A stretch of DNA of 64,000 bases, taken from NCBI GenBank assembly GCA_029252045.1, contig JAQXCD010000059.1, positions 61,269-125,268 of the forward strand. The letters are read 5' to 3'. The position numbers and the translations under genes are program-made. The DNA is from Sulfitobacter sp. GTDB lineage: Bacteria > Pseudomonadota > Alphaproteobacteria > Rhodobacterales > Rhodobacteraceae. The stretch's first letter is position 1, and the number at the start of each line of letters is the position of its first letter. Under the pieces are notes generated by a model. It was not told the origin of the DNA and made no database searches. It saw only the letters and a list, made by a program, of their open reading frames with translations. Shown one piece after another: positions 25,507 through 34,783 of the stretch.

Positions 25507-26379
25507 CTAACCCATCTTGCGCAAGCGCTGGATCAGGCTGGAGGTATCCCAGCGGCCCCCGCCCAGCTTTTGCACATCTTTGTAGAATTGATCGACAAGC
25601 GCTGTCACCGGCAGGCTTGCACCCGTCTCGTCTGCTGTGTCCAGACAAATCCCCAAATCCTTGCGCATCCAGTCGACGGCAAAGCCGTGGTTGAATTTGT
25701 CATCCAGCATCGTCTCGTAGCGGTTGGCCATTTGCCAGCTGCCGGCCGCCCCTTGGGAAATAACCTCAACCACCGCGCGACCATCCAGACCAGCTTTCTC
25801 GGCAAAGTGGAGCGCCTCGGACAGGCCTTGGACCAACCCCGCAATGGCGATCTGGTTACTCATCTTGGTCATCTGGCCCGCACCGCTGTCACCGATCCGG
25901 CGGCAAATCTTGGAATAGACCTCCATCACGGGCAGCGCGCGGTCAAACGCCCCCTGATCACCACCGCACATGATCGACAACTGACCGTTTTCCGCGCCGG
26001 CCTGACCGCCCGATATCGGCGCGTCAATAAAGCTGATTTGGGCGTGATCGGCCGCCGCGTACAGCTCGCGCGTAACGGCGGCAGAGACGGTGGTGTGATC
26101 CACAAACACAGCGCCAGACACCATGCCCGCAAACGCGCCGTCATCGCCCAGCGTGACCGAGCGCAAATCATCATCATTGCCCACGCATGCCATAACAAAA
26201 TCCACACCCGCTGCCGCTTCGCGCGGGGTGACTGCATGTGTGCCGCCATAGGTTGTGGCCCAATCTGCCGCCTTGGACGACGTGCGGTTGTATACGGTCA
26301 CATCATGGCCCGCTTTTTGCAGGTGGCCCGCCATAGGCGCTCCCATTACGCCCAGACCTAAAAACGCCAGCTTTGCCAT
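25507..26379 (-). CDS. NAD(P)-dependent beta-hydroxyacid dehydrogenase (3-hydroxyisobutyrate/tartronate semialdehyde type)
   Basis: A 290-residue enzyme of the 6-phosphogluconate dehydrogenase-like family. It shows the cofactor loop GLGVMGAPMAGHL at residue 7, VDHTTVS, the substrate-binding DAPISGGQAGAENGQL, and the catalytic lysine in GQMTKMSNQ, with ADWMRKDLG-like sequence (VDWMRKDLG) further on. The family reduces or oxidises small beta-hydroxyacids such as 3-hydroxyisobutyrate or tartronate semialdehyde. The precise substrate cannot be read from motifs, and no valine or glyoxylate pathway genes are adjacent. It is divergent from the penicillin acylase gene with a 100-base gap. Confidence 0.9.
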   Translation of the reverse strand: MAKLAFLGLGVMGAPMAGHLQKAGHDVTVYNRTSSKAADWATTYGGTHAVTPREAAAGVDFVMACVGNDDDLRSVTLGDDGAFAGMVSGAVFVDHTTVSAAVTRELYAAADHAQISFIDAPISGGQAGAENGQLSIMCGGDQGAFDRALPVMEVYSKICRRIGDSGAGQMTKMSNQIAIAGLVQGLSEALHFAEKAGLDGRAVVEVISQGAAGSWQMANRYETMLDDKFNHGFAVDWMRKDLGICLDTADETGASLPVTALVDQFYKDVQKLGGGRWDTSSLIQRLRKMG

Positions 26380-26479
26380 TTGCTTTTCCTTGCTTTGATG
26401 TTGCGCTATTGCTCCGTCATTCCTATCACCGTGGTCCGCAGGGTCAAACGGCGCTTGGATGTTTTAGAAGAGGTTTCTC

Positions 26480-28948
26480 ATGGCTTTGGTTTTCCGCTGG
26501 CTTATCCGTCTGGCCGCGACCCTGCTGGTACTCAGCGTATTGGCGGCGGGCATTATCTATTGGCTCGCCTCGCGGTCCCTGCCCGACTACAATGCCGAAG
26601 TCGAAGTGCCCAATCTTGAGCATCCTGTCGAGATCGTGCGCGACAATGCGAACGTGCCACATATCTTCGGGCCCAAAGACGAAGACGTGTTCTTTGGTCT
26701 CGGCTTTGCCCATGCGCAGGACCGGCTGTGGCAGATGACCACGATGCGCCGCACCGCACAGGGCCGCCTGTCCGAGGTGTTCGGCGCGCAAACGCTGGAT
26801 GTAGATAAACTGCTGCGCCGGTTTGACATCTATGCCTTGTCTGTCGCCTCGTTCGAGGTATTGGACCAGACAACCCAGAACGCTTTGCGCGCCTATTCCG
26901 CCGGCGTGAATGCGCGGCTGGACCAGATCAATTCGGATGCTCTGGGCCGCGGCGCGCCCGAGATGTTTATTTTCAACGCGCCCATGGCGCCGTGGCGTCC
27001 AGCGGACAGTATCGCGATCATCAAGCTGATGGGTTTGCAGCTGTCCGGTCATCTGGACGCCGAAGTGATCCGGGCACAGGTGTCACTGGCGCTGCCTAAT
27101 GTCGAGCGGTTGCGCGATATTCTGCCTGACGCACCGGGCACCGGCGTGGCGGCATTGCCCGAATACGCAAGCCTGTTTCCCGATGTTCAGCGCTTTGCCC
27201 ATTCAACACCCTATACCTCCCACCCTTTGTCCCCGTTTAAACGGATGGCCTTTGCTGGGGCCTCCAACGCTTGGGCTGCGGCCCCGTCCCGTTCGGCATC
27301 TGGTGGAACGCTGCTGGCAAATGACCCACACTTGGGCTTTACCGCCCCCGCCATCTGGTACCTTGCACGGTTGGAGCTGCAATCCGGCGGCGTGATAGGT
27401 GCGACAATTCCGGGTGTGCCAACGGTGCTTGCGGGCCGTTCTGCCGATCTGGGCTGGGGGCTTACCTCGTCCTATATGGACGATCAGGACGTCTATATCG
27501 AAGAGCTGAACCCAGCTAACCGCGAGGAATACCGAACGCCGGACGGGTTCAAGAAATTCCGCACACGGGCGTCCATTATCACCGTCAAGGATATGGACCC
27601 TGTCACGCTGACCCTGCGCTGGACAGACAATGGCCCCGTGCTGCCCGGTAGCCACTATAACCTTGCGGATATTACCCCACCGGGCACTGTCGCCGCTGTT
27701 AACTGGACCGTACTGAGCCAGCGCGACACCACCATGCAAGCGGCGATGGAGCTCATGCATGCCAAGACGGTTGCAGACGGGATCGAGGCGGCAGCGCTGT
27801 TTGTGGCGCCCTCCCAGAACCTCACACTGGTGGACAAGCAGAACATCGTTATGAAAACCATTGGTGCCGCACCCAAACGCGACCCCCTACACCAAAGTCA
27901 GGGCCGTCTGCCCACACCCGGCTGGATCGAGACAAACCGCTGGCAAGGCATACTGCCCTATACCTACAACCCCGGCTTTGTGGCCCCTGCAGGCGGGATT
28001 TTGGGCAATACCAACAACAAGATGATCGACAGGCCCTTCCCCAACCATATCTCGTTTGAGTGGGGCGACACACAACGTGTGCAGCGCTGGCAGCGTCTGA
28101 TGCAGGGCCGTCAGGTCCACACCCGCGACAGCTTTATCGAGGCGCAGCTGGACACGGTCAGTTTTACCGCCCGCTCGCTTCTGCCGCTGATCGGCGCAGA
28201 GCTGTGGTTTACCGGCGAAGCTGCCCCTGCCGGCACACCCGAAGCCCTGCGCCAGCGCGCACTGGCCCTGCTGGCCGGCTGGTCGGGCGATATGGGCGAG
28301 CACCTGCCAGAGCCGCTGATCTACGCCACATGGCTGCGCGCGCTGCAAGATCGTTTGATCCGCGATGAATTAGGACTGCTGGCCGCTGAATTCACCCATG
28401 TAGAGCCGTTGTTTATCGAGCGTGTGTTCCGCGATGTCGAAGGTGCGTCGGTCTGGTGCGACGTCTTTCAATCCGCGCCCGAAGAAACCTGCGCGGATAT
28501 GGCCCGCCTTGCGCTGGATGATGCGCTGCTGGAAATCACCCAGCAATATGGCACAGCGCTGGAATCCCTGCGTTGGGGCGATGCACACCAAGCAACCCAC
28601 GACCATCCGGTGTTGGGGGACGTGCCCGTGCTGCGGTATTTTGTGAACATCCGCCAAAGCACATCGGGTGGTGATCACACACTGATGCGCGGACGCACCC
28701 AAGGAACGGACCCGAACCCGTTCCAGAACGTTCATGGCGCGGCTTATCGCGGGGTTTATGATTTCGCGGATCCCGACAGCTCGGTGTTCGTCACGTCCAC
28801 GGGGCAATCGGGGCATTTCCTGTCACGGCACTATGCCGATCTGGCCCAGCTGTGGCGGCGCGGGGAATATATCCCGATGTCGCTGGATCAAGACCTTGCA
28901 CGGGCGGCCTCTGTCGGTGTGACACTCCTGATTCCCCAAGCGCCATGA
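26480..28948 (+). CDS. Penicillin acylase family protein (N-terminal serine hydrolase)
   Basis: An 822-residue Ntn-hydrolase precursor with an N-terminal membrane helix or signal at about residues 6-30. The alpha-chain part contains [16 protein letters not shown]. The beta chain should begin by self-cleavage at Ser262 in [10 protein letters not shown], and the conserved [13 protein letters not shown] and LGNTNNKM follow. The family cleaves amide bonds of acylated compounds such as beta-lactams or acyl-homoserine lactones, so quorum-signal turnover is a possibility rather than a finding. The stop overlaps the next start as ATGA (28945-28948). AGAGG precedes the start codon. Confidence 0.92.
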   Translation: MALVFRWLIRLAATLLVLSVLAAGIIYWLASRSLPDYNAEVEVPNLEHPVEIVRDNANVPHIFGPKDEDVFFGLGFAHAQDRLWQMTTMRRTAQGRLSEVFGAQTLDVDKLLRRFDIYALSVASFEVLDQTTQNALRAYSAGVNARLDQINSDALGRGAPEMFIFNAPMAPWRPADSIAIIKLMGLQLSGHLDAEVIRAQVSLALPNVERLRDILPDAPGTGVAALPEYASLFPDVQRFAHSTPYTSHPLSPFKRMAFAGASNAWAAAPSRSASGGTLLANDPHLGFTAPAIWYLARLELQSGGVIGATIPGVPTVLAGRSADLGWGLTSSYMDDQDVYIEELNPANREEYRTPDGFKKFRTRASIITVKDMDPVTLTLRWTDNGPVLPGSHYNLADITPPGTVAAVNWTVLSQRDTTMQAAMELMHAKTVADGIEAAALFVAPSQNLTLVDKQNIVMKTIGAAPKRDPLHQSQGRLPTPGWIETNRWQGILPYTYNPGFVAPAGGILGNTNNKMIDRPFPNHISFEWGDTQRVQRWQRLMQGRQVHTRDSFIEAQLDTVSFTARSLLPLIGAELWFTGEAAPAGTPEALRQRALALLAGWSGDMGEHLPEPLIYATWLRALQDRLIRDELGLLAAEFTHVEPLFIERVFRDVEGASVWCDVFQSAPEETCADMARLALDDALLEITQQYGTALESLRWGDAHQATHDHPVLGDVPVLRYFVNIRQSTSGGDHTLMRGRTQGTDPNPFQNVHGAAYRGVYDFADPDSSVFVTSTGQSGHFLSRHYADLAQLWRRGEYIPMSLDQDLARAASVGVTLLIPQAP

Positions 28949-29514
28949 GTTCCGAGCGCGTCATCCTGTTCAACAAGCCTTACGGTGTGCTCTCGCAGTT
29001 CACCGACAAAGGAACCGAGGGCTCGCCGCGTCCGACACTGTCGGGGTTTATCGACGAGAAAGGCTTCTACCCCGCGGGGCGTCTGGACCGCGACAGCGAA
29101 GGCCTGATGGTGCTGACCGATAGCGGGCCGTTGCAGGCGCGGATATCGAACCCGAAATACAAGCTGGAAAAGACCTATCTGGTGCAGGTTGAGGGCACGC
29201 CGGATGAGGCGGCCCTTGCGGCCTTGCGGCGCGGGGTTGCGCTTAAAGACGGGATGACCCGCCCTGCCCGCGCGGATCAGGTTGATGCGCCCGATGATCT
29301 CTGGCCGCGCGATCCGCCTGTGCGCTTTCGCAAAACCGTGCCGGAGGCATGGCTGCGCATCACAATATCCGAAGGCCGCAACCGGCAGGTGCGCCGCATG
29401 ACCGCCCATGTGGGGCTGCCCACGTTGCGCCTGATACGCCTGCAAGTGGGCGACTGGCAGTTGAACCAGCTGCGCCCGGGCGCGTGGCGCTTTGCCTCTG
29501 CGACGGGGGCCTAG
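28945..29514 (+). CDS. rluE: 23S rRNA pseudouridine synthase, RluE/RsuA family
   Basis: A 189-residue pseudouridine synthase without an S4 domain, the small form typical of RluE, which modifies a uridine in the peptidyl-transferase region of 23S rRNA. It shows [11 protein letters not shown] at the N terminus, the catalytic-Asp motif [15 protein letters not shown] near residue 50, and the C-terminal [10 protein letters not shown]. The start is inside the penicillin acylase stop, so translation is coupled although the functions differ. Its TAG stop shares the palindrome CTAG (29511-29514) with the stop of the convergent DUF2177 gene. Confidence 0.9.
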   Translation: MSSERVILFNKPYGVLSQFTDKGTEGSPRPTLSGFIDEKGFYPAGRLDRDSEGLMVLTDSGPLQARISNPKYKLEKTYLVQVEGTPDEAALAALRRGVALKDGMTRPARADQVDAPDDLWPRDPPVRFRKTVPEAWLRITISEGRNRQVRRMTAHVGLPTLRLIRLQVGDWQLNQLRPGAWRFASATGA

Positions 29515-29918
29515 CCAAGGCCTGCCGCTCGGGTAATTGCCACTCCCGCCGCCGCAGAAGCGCCTGTCAGCATCGTGCCCCACGTCAGATCGGTGTAGAC
29601 CAGTGTCGGTGTCCAGTCCTTTAGAATAGCATAGTTGGTGAATTCAAACGTGCCGTAAGCCGCAGCCCCGATAAGGGCGGCCGAGCCAAAGACCCAAAGC
29701 AGCGATTTTCCACTGTCCAGGGCGGGCCAGCCGACAAACCACATCACCACAAACACCAGAAATGCGTAGAAGGCGAAAGCCGGTAAAACACGAAATCCGT
29801 CCAGCATCAGCGGCCCGATATCGCGGGCAAACAAGGGTTTGAGCACAAAGCTGAGCCCCACAAAATCAATCAACAGAAAGACGATGAACGTGGCAAGATA
29901 GACAGTAAGATAAGACAT
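29511..29918 (-). CDS. DUF2177 family membrane protein
   Basis: A 135-residue integral membrane protein with four hydrophobic helices (about residues 3-25, 45-63, 73-92, 110-130). The DUF2177 features are FLLIDFVGL in the first helix, the long [13 protein letters not shown] helix, and [17 protein letters not shown]. Function unknown. Its start is followed within 75 bases upstream by hflX on the same strand, so it could be the last gene read from the hfq-hflX end. Confidence 0.88.
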   Translation of the reverse strand: MSYLTVYLATFIVFLLIDFVGLSFVLKPLFARDIGPLMLDGFRVLPAFAFYAFLVFVVMWFVGWPALDSGKSLLWVFGSAALIGAAAYGTFEFTNYAILKDWTPTLVYTDLTWGTMLTGASAAAGVAITRAAGLG

Positions 29919-29992
29919 CTGGAAGCTCCACTCGTTCCTTTTGTCATGATATGTGGCAGTTGCGCAAAATATCTATGCCATGACGCAAACAA

Positions 29993-31294
29993 TCACTTCA
30001 GGCGGTGGTATGCCGCCTCTACATCTGCGGGCCAGCGCACGGTAATCACAAAACCGTCTTCGGTCTGCGTCTCCTGCAATACAACTTCTTGCGCAAACAG
30101 CCATGCGCGTTTGCGCCCCTCGGCAAAGCCCAGCGTCAGCTCGTCCGTGCGCACCGCCCCTTGCAGCGCTTCTGCCACGGTGGTTTGCAACAGCTCCAGC
30201 CCTTCGCCGGTGATGGCGGAAATGGCGATGACACTGTCATCGCGCGCCGCCCGTTCGCGCATCGCATCGGCACGGTCATCGGGCAGCAGATCCAGCTTGT
30301 TCCAGACGTCAAAGGTGCGGGTGTCTTCGGGCACGCCCAACGATGTCAGGATTTCGCGCACATCGCGCGCCTGCTCTTCCGTCTCTGCGTGCGAGACATC
30401 GCGGACATGCAAAATGATATCGGCGGCCAGTACTTCTTCCAGTGTTGCACGGAAGGCGGCCACCAGTTCTGTCGGCAGGTCCGAGATGAAACCGACCGTG
30501 TCACTCAGAATGATCTCGGGGCCGTCCAGCAGCTCAAGACTGCGCATGGTCGGATCAAGCGTGGCGAAAAGCATGTCTTTGACCAGCACATTGGCGCCGG
30601 TCAGCCGGTTGAACAGCGTGGATTTACCGGCGTTTGTATAGCCGACAAGGGCAACAATCGGATACGGTATTTTGGCCCGCGCGGCACGGTGCAGCGCACG
30701 GGTCTTTACCACTTTTTCCAACTGCCGCTTGAGGCGCACCAACTGGTCGTCGATCGCGCGGCGGTCCGCCTCGATCTGTGTCTCACCGGGACCGCCAACA
30801 AAGCCGAGGCCACCGCGCTGGCGCTCAAGGTGGGTCCAGGCCCGCACCAGACGGGTGCGCTGATAGTTGAGGGCCGCCATTTCGACCTGCAACACGCCCT
30901 CACGGGTGGCAGCGCGGTCGCTAAAAATTTCGAGAATCAATCCGGTACGGTCCAGCAGTTTAACCTTCCAGACCTTTTCCAGATTGCGCTGCTGAACGGG
31001 GCTGACCGGGCCATCGACCAGAACCAGCTCAACCTCGTTTTCTTCCAGCTCTTTGCGGATTTCCTCGATCTTGCCTTTGCCAAACAAGTGGCCGGCGTTG
31101 ATCGTGCGTAATTGCACCACGGCCGCGCCCAGAACTTCAAGGTTCGGCAAGGCTTCGGCCAAGGCAACAGCCTCGGCCAGTGCGGGACCGGGTGTCCGCC
31201 GGTCCTTATCATTTTTGATGTCAGGATGCAGGACCCATGCGCGTGTAAACGCAGGGCCGTCTGTTTCGTCTATCTGAAACTGAACTTTGCTCAA
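29993..31294 (-). CDS. hflX: GTPase HflX
   Basis: A 433-residue ribosome-associated GTPase involved in splitting or rescuing stalled ribosomes under stress. The HflX N-terminal domain shows [14 protein letters not shown] and the G domain shows [15 protein letters not shown] (P-loop) near residue 210, [10 protein letters not shown] (switch II) and NKLDLL. The glycine-rich linker segment [13 protein letters not shown] is typical of the family. The stop of hfq overlaps its start as ATGA (31291-31294). Hfq-HflX adjacency is a widespread proteobacterial arrangement. Confidence 0.97.
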
Positions 31295-31530
31295 GAAGCG
31301 TCTTCGCCCTCATACAAGCTGATTGGCTGGCTTGGCATGATGGTTGAAATGGCGTGCTTGTAAACCAGCTGTGACTGGCCATCGCGGCGCAGCAGGACGC
31401 AGAAATTGTCAAACCAAGTGATCACGCCTTGCAGCTTGACCCCGTTGATCAGGAAAATTGTGACCGGTACTTTGGTCTTGCGCACATGGTTCAGGAACGC
31501 ATCCTGAAGGTTTTGTCTATCAGACGCCAT
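31291..31530 (-). CDS. hfq: RNA chaperone Hfq
   Basis: A 79-residue Sm-like protein forming hexamers that help small RNAs pair with mRNAs. The Sm1 motif ([21 protein letters not shown]) and Sm2 core [10 protein letters not shown] are intact, with the alphaproteobacterial N terminus [13 protein letters not shown]. The start at 31530 is preferred over the ATG at 31545 because GGAAGAA lies about eight bases upstream. The C-terminal tail is short, as in other alphaproteobacteria. It precedes hflX with an overlap and is 126 bases downstream of trkH. Confidence 0.97.
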
Positions 31531-31656
31531 AGTTTGTTCTTCCATTTATTCTTATCGTTTGCCGCAATCGGCGTGTCGTTCCATAACTATGAAGTGCCTC
31601 TAGGGAAGTTTCCACCCCCAAAATCAAGGATTTGCGTAGCGTCGCTTTTGCCAGTG

Positions 31657-33204
31657 TCAGCTGCGCCACAGGTCCGGGGTGAGCAAGGCGATAATCGCAA
31701 GGGTCTCGAGGCGGCCCAGAACCATGGCGCCAGCCAGGATTGCCTTGGCGGTATCGCTTAGTGTGATCAGCGCGATCGGGGTTTCGCCGCCCATCTCTGT
31801 CAGGGGGCCTGTGGTGCTCAGCATGGCGATTGCCAATACCAGCGCTTCGTCAAATGTAACGCCCACCAGCGTCAGCGCCAAGGTCACGCCGGCAAAGGAC
31901 AAGGCAAATAGCATAAAGAATATCCATGCAATAAAAGCCCCGCCGGATTGCAAACGCCGTCCCGCAACCCCCGCCCCCGAGACGGAGTGAGAATGCACCA
32001 GTTTCTCCATCTCGCGCACCGCATTGCGATAGAGCGCATAGACCCGCAGCAATTTCACGCCGCCCGCCGTGGTCGCAACCCCGCCACCGACCAGCGCCAG
32101 CCCCATGAGGATCAGGCCGGGGGTGCCAAGGCCGGACCAGCTCTGCGTGTCGCTCCAATACTCCGAGACATAGCCGGTGGTGGTGAGAAACGAGAGGACA
32201 GTGAACAAAGAGCCCCACATGGCCTTGAACGCTTCGCCAAAGGTATTGGTGCTGTCCAGATCAAAGGCCCCCAAGAAGTGCCGTCCGAACAGGGCAACGG
32301 GGACAATCAGAAGAATGCTGAGGCCGATCCGGAACTCGGGGTCCGTCCACAAACCGCCTTGGGTGACGGTCATCGTGTCTGCCGAAAAGGTAAGGCGCGA
32401 CAGGGCCAGCAGCATGAAACCCGCCATCACCAGCTCTCCCAGTATACCGCCATCGGCAATCGCGCTATGACCGGTGGCCGATATACCAGAAGTCGCGATG
32501 ACAGACATGGCATGGATCCACGCGTTAAACGCGTCCTGCCCCGCAACAATCAAGAGCACCCATAGCACCAACGTCAGACTGATATAGAGCGGGGCCAAAG
32601 TGCGCACGGCGCGTCCGATGCGGCGGCGCGGGCTGAGGGGGACCATATTATGTGTGCCCGTTTCACGGCGGCCCGGTTCCGCCTGTGCGGTGACTTCGAA
32701 ACCGCCCAAGTTCAGCGGCGCAAGAATCGCGACAGCGGCGACCCACATCAGCAATCCGCCCATCCAGCCGACCTGCGCGCGCCACAGATGAAGCGTCGGC
32801 CCAAGCCGCGCGGGATCATCGAACAGTGTCGCCCCCGTGGTGGTCAGCGCGCTAAGCATCTCGAAATAGGCATTGTAGAAACGGGTGGTTGGCAAGGCCT
32901 CGACAAAGGGGATGGCGAAGATCACCGGCAGGAACACAAAAGCCGAGAACAGCGACAGCAGCGGCCCCAAGGTGCCGTGGCGCGGTGCACGGCCCGCATG
33001 GGCCACTCCGATCAGCAGGAAAGTGACTGTGCCCAGCAAACCAGCATAGAAGAACGCCTGACTGGCGCCGTGTTTATCCGCGATAGCAGCATAGGCTGCG
33101 GGAATAAACATAGAGGCTACACCAACGCCAAACATCAACAAAAACAGCGGCAGCTGGGTCAGATCATGGCGGATGCTGCTTTTTCTGATGTTCGGCTTGG
33201 GCAC
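31657..33204 (-). CDS. trkH: Potassium uptake protein TrkH
   Basis: A 515-residue inner-membrane potassium channel subunit with about ten helices and four pore loops. The loops are recognisable by their selectivity-filter-like segments: ALTTTGATLFDD, VIATSGISATG, FLTTTGYVSEY and MLSTTGPLTEMG. TrkH works with the cytoplasmic regulator TrkA, whose gene lies 12 bases upstream, so they are one transcription unit. Their position between ntrX and hfq is conserved in alphaproteobacteria. Confidence 0.95.
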   Translation of the reverse strand: MPKPNIRKSSIRHDLTQLPLFLLMFGVGVASMFIPAAYAAIADKHGASQAFFYAGLLGTVTFLLIGVAHAGRAPRHGTLGPLLSLFSAFVFLPVIFAIPFVEALPTTRFYNAYFEMLSALTTTGATLFDDPARLGPTLHLWRAQVGWMGGLLMWVAAVAILAPLNLGGFEVTAQAEPGRRETGTHNMVPLSPRRRIGRAVRTLAPLYISLTLVLWVLLIVAGQDAFNAWIHAMSVIATSGISATGHSAIADGGILGELVMAGFMLLALSRLTFSADTMTVTQGGLWTDPEFRIGLSILLIVPVALFGRHFLGAFDLDSTNTFGEAFKAMWGSLFTVLSFLTTTGYVSEYWSDTQSWSGLGTPGLILMGLALVGGGVATTAGGVKLLRVYALYRNAVREMEKLVHSHSVSGAGVAGRRLQSGGAFIAWIFFMLFALSFAGVTLALTLVGVTFDEALVLAIAMLSTTGPLTEMGGETPIALITLSDTAKAILAGAMVLGRLETLAIIALLTPDLWRS

Positions 33205-33216
33205 GGGGGGCGCTCT

Positions 33217-34593
33217 CTAGAAAAAGTCGATGGAGACCTGCATCAGCTGTTCCAACTGTGCGACGTCTTTGGTGAGAGCAAAGACGGCGATCACATCACC
33301 CTCTTCGATCCGCGTATCGCCCATGGGGCGGATGTATTTGCCGGCTTTGCGCACGGCCCCCACCAACGCGCCTTCCGGGAAATCAATCTCGTTGATCTTT
33401 TTGCCGGCGATTGGCGAGGTCGACAGCACTTCTGCCTCGATTACTTCCGCCTCGGCATCCCCGATGGAATAGACAGCGCGCACGCGGCCATGGCGGATGT
33501 GGCGCAGGATCGAGCTGACGGTTGTCGAGCGCGGGTTGATATAGGCATCGATCCCCAGCGGCTGCATCAGCGGCACCAGTGTCGGGTCGTTGATCAATGC
33601 GATTACATAGGGGCAGCCTTCGGCCTTGGCGCGCACGCAGGCCAGCATGTTGGTTTTGTCGTCGTCGGTCACGGCCAGCATGGCATCAGCGCGGTCAATC
33701 CCCGCTTCGGCCAGCAAGGCGGCATCCAGACCGTCTCCGTGGAGGACAATTGTGCGTTCCAGCGCCTCAGCCGCACGCTCCGCAATATGACGGTTCTTCT
33801 CGATCACTTTGGCGCGGACCCGTTTTGCACGTTTCTCAAGCGTCAGGGCTACAGAAAGGCCGACATTACCGCCACCCACCAGAACAACCCGGTTCTGGGT
33901 GGCTGATTTCTTGCCAAAAATCTCCATTGCGCGGGAAATGTCATCGCGATGCACAAACAGATAGCAATCGTCGCCTTCAAACAACTGGTCTTTGGGTTCT
34001 GGTGCAAACAGGCGGCCATCACGGCGGATGCCGACCACCACAGCGCGCAGGGTCGAGAACAGGTCCGTCAACTGCCGCAGGGGGGTGTTGAGAACCGGGC
34101 ATTCGGCATCCAGCGTAATGCCCATCAGTTGGGCATGGCCGTCCATAAACACTTCGGTGTCAAAAGCCGCAGGTGCTGCCAGACGTTGCAGGGCCGCTGC
34201 CGCCACTTCCCGCTCGGGGGAGATAACAACGTCGATGGGCAGATGATCCCGGCGGTAGAGGTCGGAATAGATTGCATCGAGGTAGGATTGCGAACGCAGG
34301 CGGGCGATCTTGCGGTTGATGCCAAAGACTGAGTGCGCCACCTGACAGGTGACCATATTCACCTCGTCCGAGTGGGTGGCGGCGATGATCATATCGGCAT
34401 CTCGCGCCCCTGCCCTGTCCAGCACATCGGGATAACTGGCAAAGCCCGCAATGCCTTGGACGTCCAGCGTGTCTGTTGCGCGGCGCACCAGATCGGCGTT
34501 GCTATCCACCACAGTGACATCGTTCCGCTCACCCGACAGATGACGTGCGATTTGCCAGCCAACCTGACCCGCGCCGCAAATGATGACTTTCAT
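33217..34593 (-). CDS. trkA: Trk system potassium transporter TrkA
   Basis: A 458-residue cytoplasmic regulatory subunit with two RCK modules, each an NAD-binding Rossmann fold plus a TrkA-C domain. The first loop is CGAGQVGWQIARHL at residue 6 and the second VLVGGGNVGLSVAL near residue 235. The C-terminal TrkA-C ends in EEGDVIAVFAL. It gates TrkH in response to nucleotides. The start at 34593 is the first residue of the Rossmann fold; upstream extension has no family support. A 190-base gap with GC-rich hairpins separates it from ntrX. Confidence 0.95.
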   Translation of the reverse strand: MKVIICGAGQVGWQIARHLSGERNDVTVVDSNADLVRRATDTLDVQGIAGFASYPDVLDRAGARDADMIIAATHSDEVNMVTCQVAHSVFGINRKIARLRSQSYLDAIYSDLYRRDHLPIDVVISPEREVAAAALQRLAAPAAFDTEVFMDGHAQLMGITLDAECPVLNTPLRQLTDLFSTLRAVVVGIRRDGRLFAPEPKDQLFEGDDCYLFVHRDDISRAMEIFGKKSATQNRVVLVGGGNVGLSVALTLEKRAKRVRAKVIEKNRHIAERAAEALERTIVLHGDGLDAALLAEAGIDRADAMLAVTDDDKTNMLACVRAKAEGCPYVIALINDPTLVPLMQPLGIDAYINPRSTTVSSILRHIRHGRVRAVYSIGDAEAEVIEAEVLSTSPIAGKKINEIDFPEGALVGAVRKAGKYIRPMGDTRIEEGDVIAVFALTKDVAQLEQLMQVSIDFF

Positions 34594-34713
34594 GGTATTG
34601 AGATCCCCCGCTGGGTCAGGCAGCCTCCCAAAGGGGCCGCCGACATGGCCGTGCCTGAACAGCGCCACAAATGTCAGAACCGGCCCATGGGGTCAATTCA
34701 AATGTCCAGAAGA

Positions 34714-34747
34714 GGGGCCAGCCCCGTCCGCCCCTGAAGGGACGGAC
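34714..34747. repeat. GC-rich hairpins between ntrX and trkA
   Basis: GTCCGCCCC (34726-34734) and GGGACGGAC (34739-34747) pair with one mismatch around TGAA, directly beside GGGG-CCAG-CCCC (34714-34725). No T-tract follows in the direction of transcription. This looks like a processing, stabilising or attenuating element between the ntr and trk parts of the operon. Confidence 0.5.
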
Positions 34748-34783
34748 CCCCCGGAGGATTTAAGGCCAAGAAAGATAGAAGGC

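Noticed and set aside
31531..31656. A heat-shock type promoter before hfq (CTTGATT with a CCCTAGA-like element)
   Set aside because: The match is weak, the -10 part is poor, and transcription could simply continue from trkH.
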